A DNA stretch of 64,000 nt from Bryopsis sp. KO-2023. Taxonomy: Eukaryota; Chlorophyta; Ulvophyceae; Bryopsidales; Bryopsidaceae. The DNA is taken from contig BSYQ01000002.1 of assembly GCA_030272585.1 (NCBI GenBank), positions 2,046,001 to 2,110,000 on the forward strand, read 5' to 3'. The number at the start of each line of letters is the position of its first letter. Position 1 is the stretch's first letter. Made by a program: the position numbers and the translations under genes. Positions 62,782-64,000 of the stretch are shown one piece after another. The notes under the pieces are model-generated. The model was given only the letters and a program-made list of their open reading frames with translations, did no database searches and was not told the origin of the DNA.

Positions 62782-64000
62782 TCTATTTTTTTTTGTTATT
62801 ATTATCTTATTTTATAGGCCGACTCAGAAATAAGATGCCGAATACTGGTCTCATGTCCCAATATATATGATATTATATATATATATATATATGATTTTGA
62901 ACCCTTGGCAGGTGGAGTCTCAACCACAACCACACTGCCACCCTTCATCCTGAAATGCCAATCAAATTCAACAAATTCTAAGCCTCAGTCAAAATGACAC
63001 AGGCGAGCGCTTATCGAGAAACGGAGGTGGAATCGACAGCGAGACGAGGATTTTTGCCACCGTACATCCCAAGAGGCCAGACACCGACTGCCTTTCGGCA
63101 GCCATTCTGAACAGAATGATCTCCGTTCAGCTTCCAGGGATGGATGCCGACCTCACCCCAGAAAATTGTCTGACGCACGATCTCCTGCCGATTCTGTCAG
63201 AAAAATTCTGCAACTATCCTAATGGAGGTTCAGCGGCATCCATGCTGCTTAAATTCCATGCCGGCGTGAAAGCCATGGTCGAAAGGGGGGAAATCATCCC
63301 CTCTAATGGTCTGACTGTCAATTTCAGGAATCTGCAGCGGGTAAACAAAAACAAAAAAAATCGATCAGATATCATCCTAGAAAAATTTCAAGAATTCATT
63401 TTTGTATTTTTAAATGAATTTTGTGGATTTTCTTTTTTAAACACCCCACATGATGCAGGAGTGCGATTCTGTCAGAACCGCTTACCTCACCGAAAGCATT
63501 ATTATGATTGGGGAATATTTAGCCCCCTGGGTTTGATTTCCATTGCATGTTTGCCAGTTTTTCGTGAATATTTTTTTTTATAGAAAGAACGCTTTTTTTC
63601 TCTGCAAAGATTTCCATTGCATGTTTGCAGTTTTTCATGAACTTTTTTTTTTTTTTAAAGCAACATGTAATCATTGATTGATTGACCAATTTGTTTTTTT
63701 ACAGAAAAAAACACTTTTTTCTTTTCTCTGCAGGCTGCACAGCTGGCATTACATTGGACGAGGAAGGGAAACCCTGCTTTTCGGAGCGCTGCTGAGGCTG
63801 TCATGCAAACGTACATGTCAGACATGCAGAGCGGGGCTGAAAACCTCGTTAAATTGCAGGCACTCTTTTGCCAGGAGCTGGACGAAGGAGACACCCCCAT
63901 GTCAGATTTTCACAGACTGTCGCCTGACCTGAGTCATATGAGGACCTTGGAGTGCTCGAGTCATGAAATGTCGATTCAAATGTGCTTTTTGGAAGCCATG
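50546..64000 (+). CDS. Giant midasin-like six-module AAA protein (5' part)
   Basis: Ten exons with GT-AG borders and matching phases: 50546-53075, 53299-56102, 56407-58816, 58961-60051, 60206-60320, 60506-60717, 61417-61756, 63003-63340, 63459-63530 and 63734 onward. They give about 3,393 codons, still open at the window edge. ATG 50546 is chosen because the frame upstream is low-complexity. Residues 1-840 are a helical region without a known domain. Six AAA modules follow, with P-loops near residues 840, 1290, 1613, 1930, 2578 and 2946. The pattern (W-hhLLD-x-INLA, then FAT-x-NP and RF) is that of midasin/Rea1, the dynein-like ribosome-assembly ATPase, which also has six fused modules. No module shows the usual Asp-Glu Walker B pair, so this is probably a divergent paralogue. 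The linker and MIDAS part, if present, lie beyond 64000. Confidence 0.85.
53066..54110 (+). other. AAA module 1
   Basis: The Walker A GATGVGKT is split by the intron 53076-53298. Walker B is WWVLLEGLNIA (about 53485-53520), with Gly after Glu where Asp-Glu is usual. The sensor-1 region FATENPS keeps its Asn. SRF is the arginine-finger position. Confidence 0.8.
54620..55130 (+). other. AAA module 2
   Basis: Walker A is EGKSGCGKSALVKA (about 54631-54670). The Walker B position reads SFLLVDNLGQA (about 54828-54860), with Asn in place of the catalytic Glu. The sensor-1 region is FLATFTPPG without Asn. NRF is kept. Confidence 0.8.
55590..56102 (+). other. AAA module 3
   Basis: Walker A is LLEGPPAVGKTALV (about 55592-55630). 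Walker B is WFLADNLNLAPL (about 55800-55835), again Asp-Asn. Sensor 1 is FFATQND and the finger is NRF. Confidence 0.8.
56103..56406 (+). other. Intron 2 with CTGAAAAAAAA tandem repeat
   Basis: GTGATG...TTTTCAG intron. About 56155-56270 is a degenerate tandem array of CTG followed by 7-9 A. Confidence 0.75.
56845..58150 (+). other. AAA module 4, degenerate P-loop with long insert
   Basis: The Walker A position reads LLSGPTSFKTELIR (about 56851-56895); the usual glycines before Lys-Thr are lost. A roughly 300-residue acidic, Ser-rich insert (about 57090-57800) precedes MLVLEDIDACL at the Walker B position and then ILATVHMD. SRF is kept. Confidence 0.65.
58790..59400 (+). other. AAA module 5
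   Basis: The Walker A GPPGIGKT is split by the intron 58817-58960, at the same codon position as the split in module 1. FEWQDGKLVQALRSRKWVLL precedes DGINLAPPEV (about 59150), which has Gly in place of the catalytic Glu. Sensor 1 reads FATMDPEGG. The finger position is SMF, not RF. Confidence 0.8.
59626..59700 (+). repeat. 18-bp in-frame tandem repeat
   Basis: Four copies of an 18-bp unit encode SEQGLS, SEQGLP, SEQGLS and SEQGQS inside exon 4. The length keeps the frame, so copy number can vary without harm to the reading frame. Confidence 0.85.
60718..61416 (+). other. Intron 6, AT-rich
   Basis: GTAAGA...TTCAG intron with AATAAAATAAA and TATATA tracts. Two C-runs sit near 61209-61238 and 61312-61321, each followed by a CTTCAAGAAAAA-like piece and an ACCTGA(A)AA piece, a short imperfect duplication (about 61195-61365). 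Confidence 0.7.
61757..63002 (+). other. Intron 7, AT-rich with minisatellite and inverted copy
   Basis: The 1,246-bp intron starts GTACTACTACTGCCCAGCAG. A second copy of the exon/intron junction (AAAGATG then GCACTACTACTGCC) lies at 61842-61869. About 62325-62540 is a 70-90-bp minisatellite (GCCTATAAAATAATAA, AAAATAGATATATG). Its reverse complement appears at about 62745-62822. TA dinucleotide runs are frequent. The acceptor is CAG at 63000-63002, though AG sites exist nearby. Confidence 0.7.

Larger units (their letters stand above)
60206..63190 (+). other. AAA module 6, degenerate P-loop
   Basis: The Walker A position is QGDTCSKKTALVKEL (60206 on), where Lys replaces the Gly before Lys-Thr. 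ETADLIGRWMPL follows over an intron. The Walker B position is FILLENINSPSSEV (about 61650-61690). Sensor 1 is IFATVHPKRP and the finger position is NRM. The module is spread over exons 5-8. Confidence 0.7.

Noticed and set aside
50546-64000. Dynein heavy chain or VWA8 as identity of the giant AAA gene
   Set aside because: Six AAA modules also occur in dynein, but the INLA-type Walker B surroundings, the FAT-x-NP sensor and the spacing are midasin-like, and no dynein linker or P-loop order was seen.

Overview
This is a eukaryotic nuclear window. Supported host genes carry GT-AG introns whose phases agree, mobile elements are nested in one another, and one small element carries a plant/alga/alveolate-type telomere repeat (CCCTAAA). 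The mix (chromovirus LTR elements, an alpha-kinase, a giant midasin-type AAA gene, intron-rich genes) would suit a unicellular alga or protist with a large genome, for example a chromerid alveolate. The species cannot be fixed from the sequence alone.

Layout. 1-1215: a minus-strand LINE fragment split by a 351-bp Mutator-like MITE (454-804) that holds telomere repeats. 2045-2510: a hAT-like MITE with a tRNA-like core. 2942-3010: long perfect palindromes. 3165-3600: an LTR-type reverse transcriptase fossil. 3934-20034: a composite of two Ty3/gypsy chromoviruses, an older minus-strand one (3939-9994) and a whole-looking plus-strand one (9995-20023). Both have an extra zinc/coiled-coil ORF after pol. 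20280-21446: palindromes, a 140-bp inverted repeat and GC-rich repeats. 22867-24300: faint minus-strand exons. 24952-40229: a 15.3-kb LTR element in minus orientation with identical 230-bp LTRs and a TCCTT target duplication. It has no recognisable genes but is filled with more than 100 copies of TCCGCY, and a third gypsy copy (33979-39829, duplication CGCGC) sits inside it.

40770-64000 is richer in host genes: an alpha-kinase (minus, 41028-42078); a small ankyrin-repeat gene (minus, 42903-45650) whose second intron is mostly a 1.9-kb TIR element; a WD40-repeat locus (plus, 47966-49471) broken up by a LINE fragment; and the 5' 13.5 kb of a giant gene (plus, 50546 to beyond 64000). The giant gene can be read through ten exons in consistent phase (about 3,390 codons). 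It encodes six AAA modules of midasin (Rea1/MDN1) type, in which the usual Walker B Asp-Glu pair is not seen in any module.

The points I find most worth pursuing are the TCCGCY-filled gene-less LTR element, the six-module midasin-like protein with altered ATPase residues, the conserved third ORF of the gypsy elements, and the two MITEs that carry a telomere array and a tRNA-like unit.
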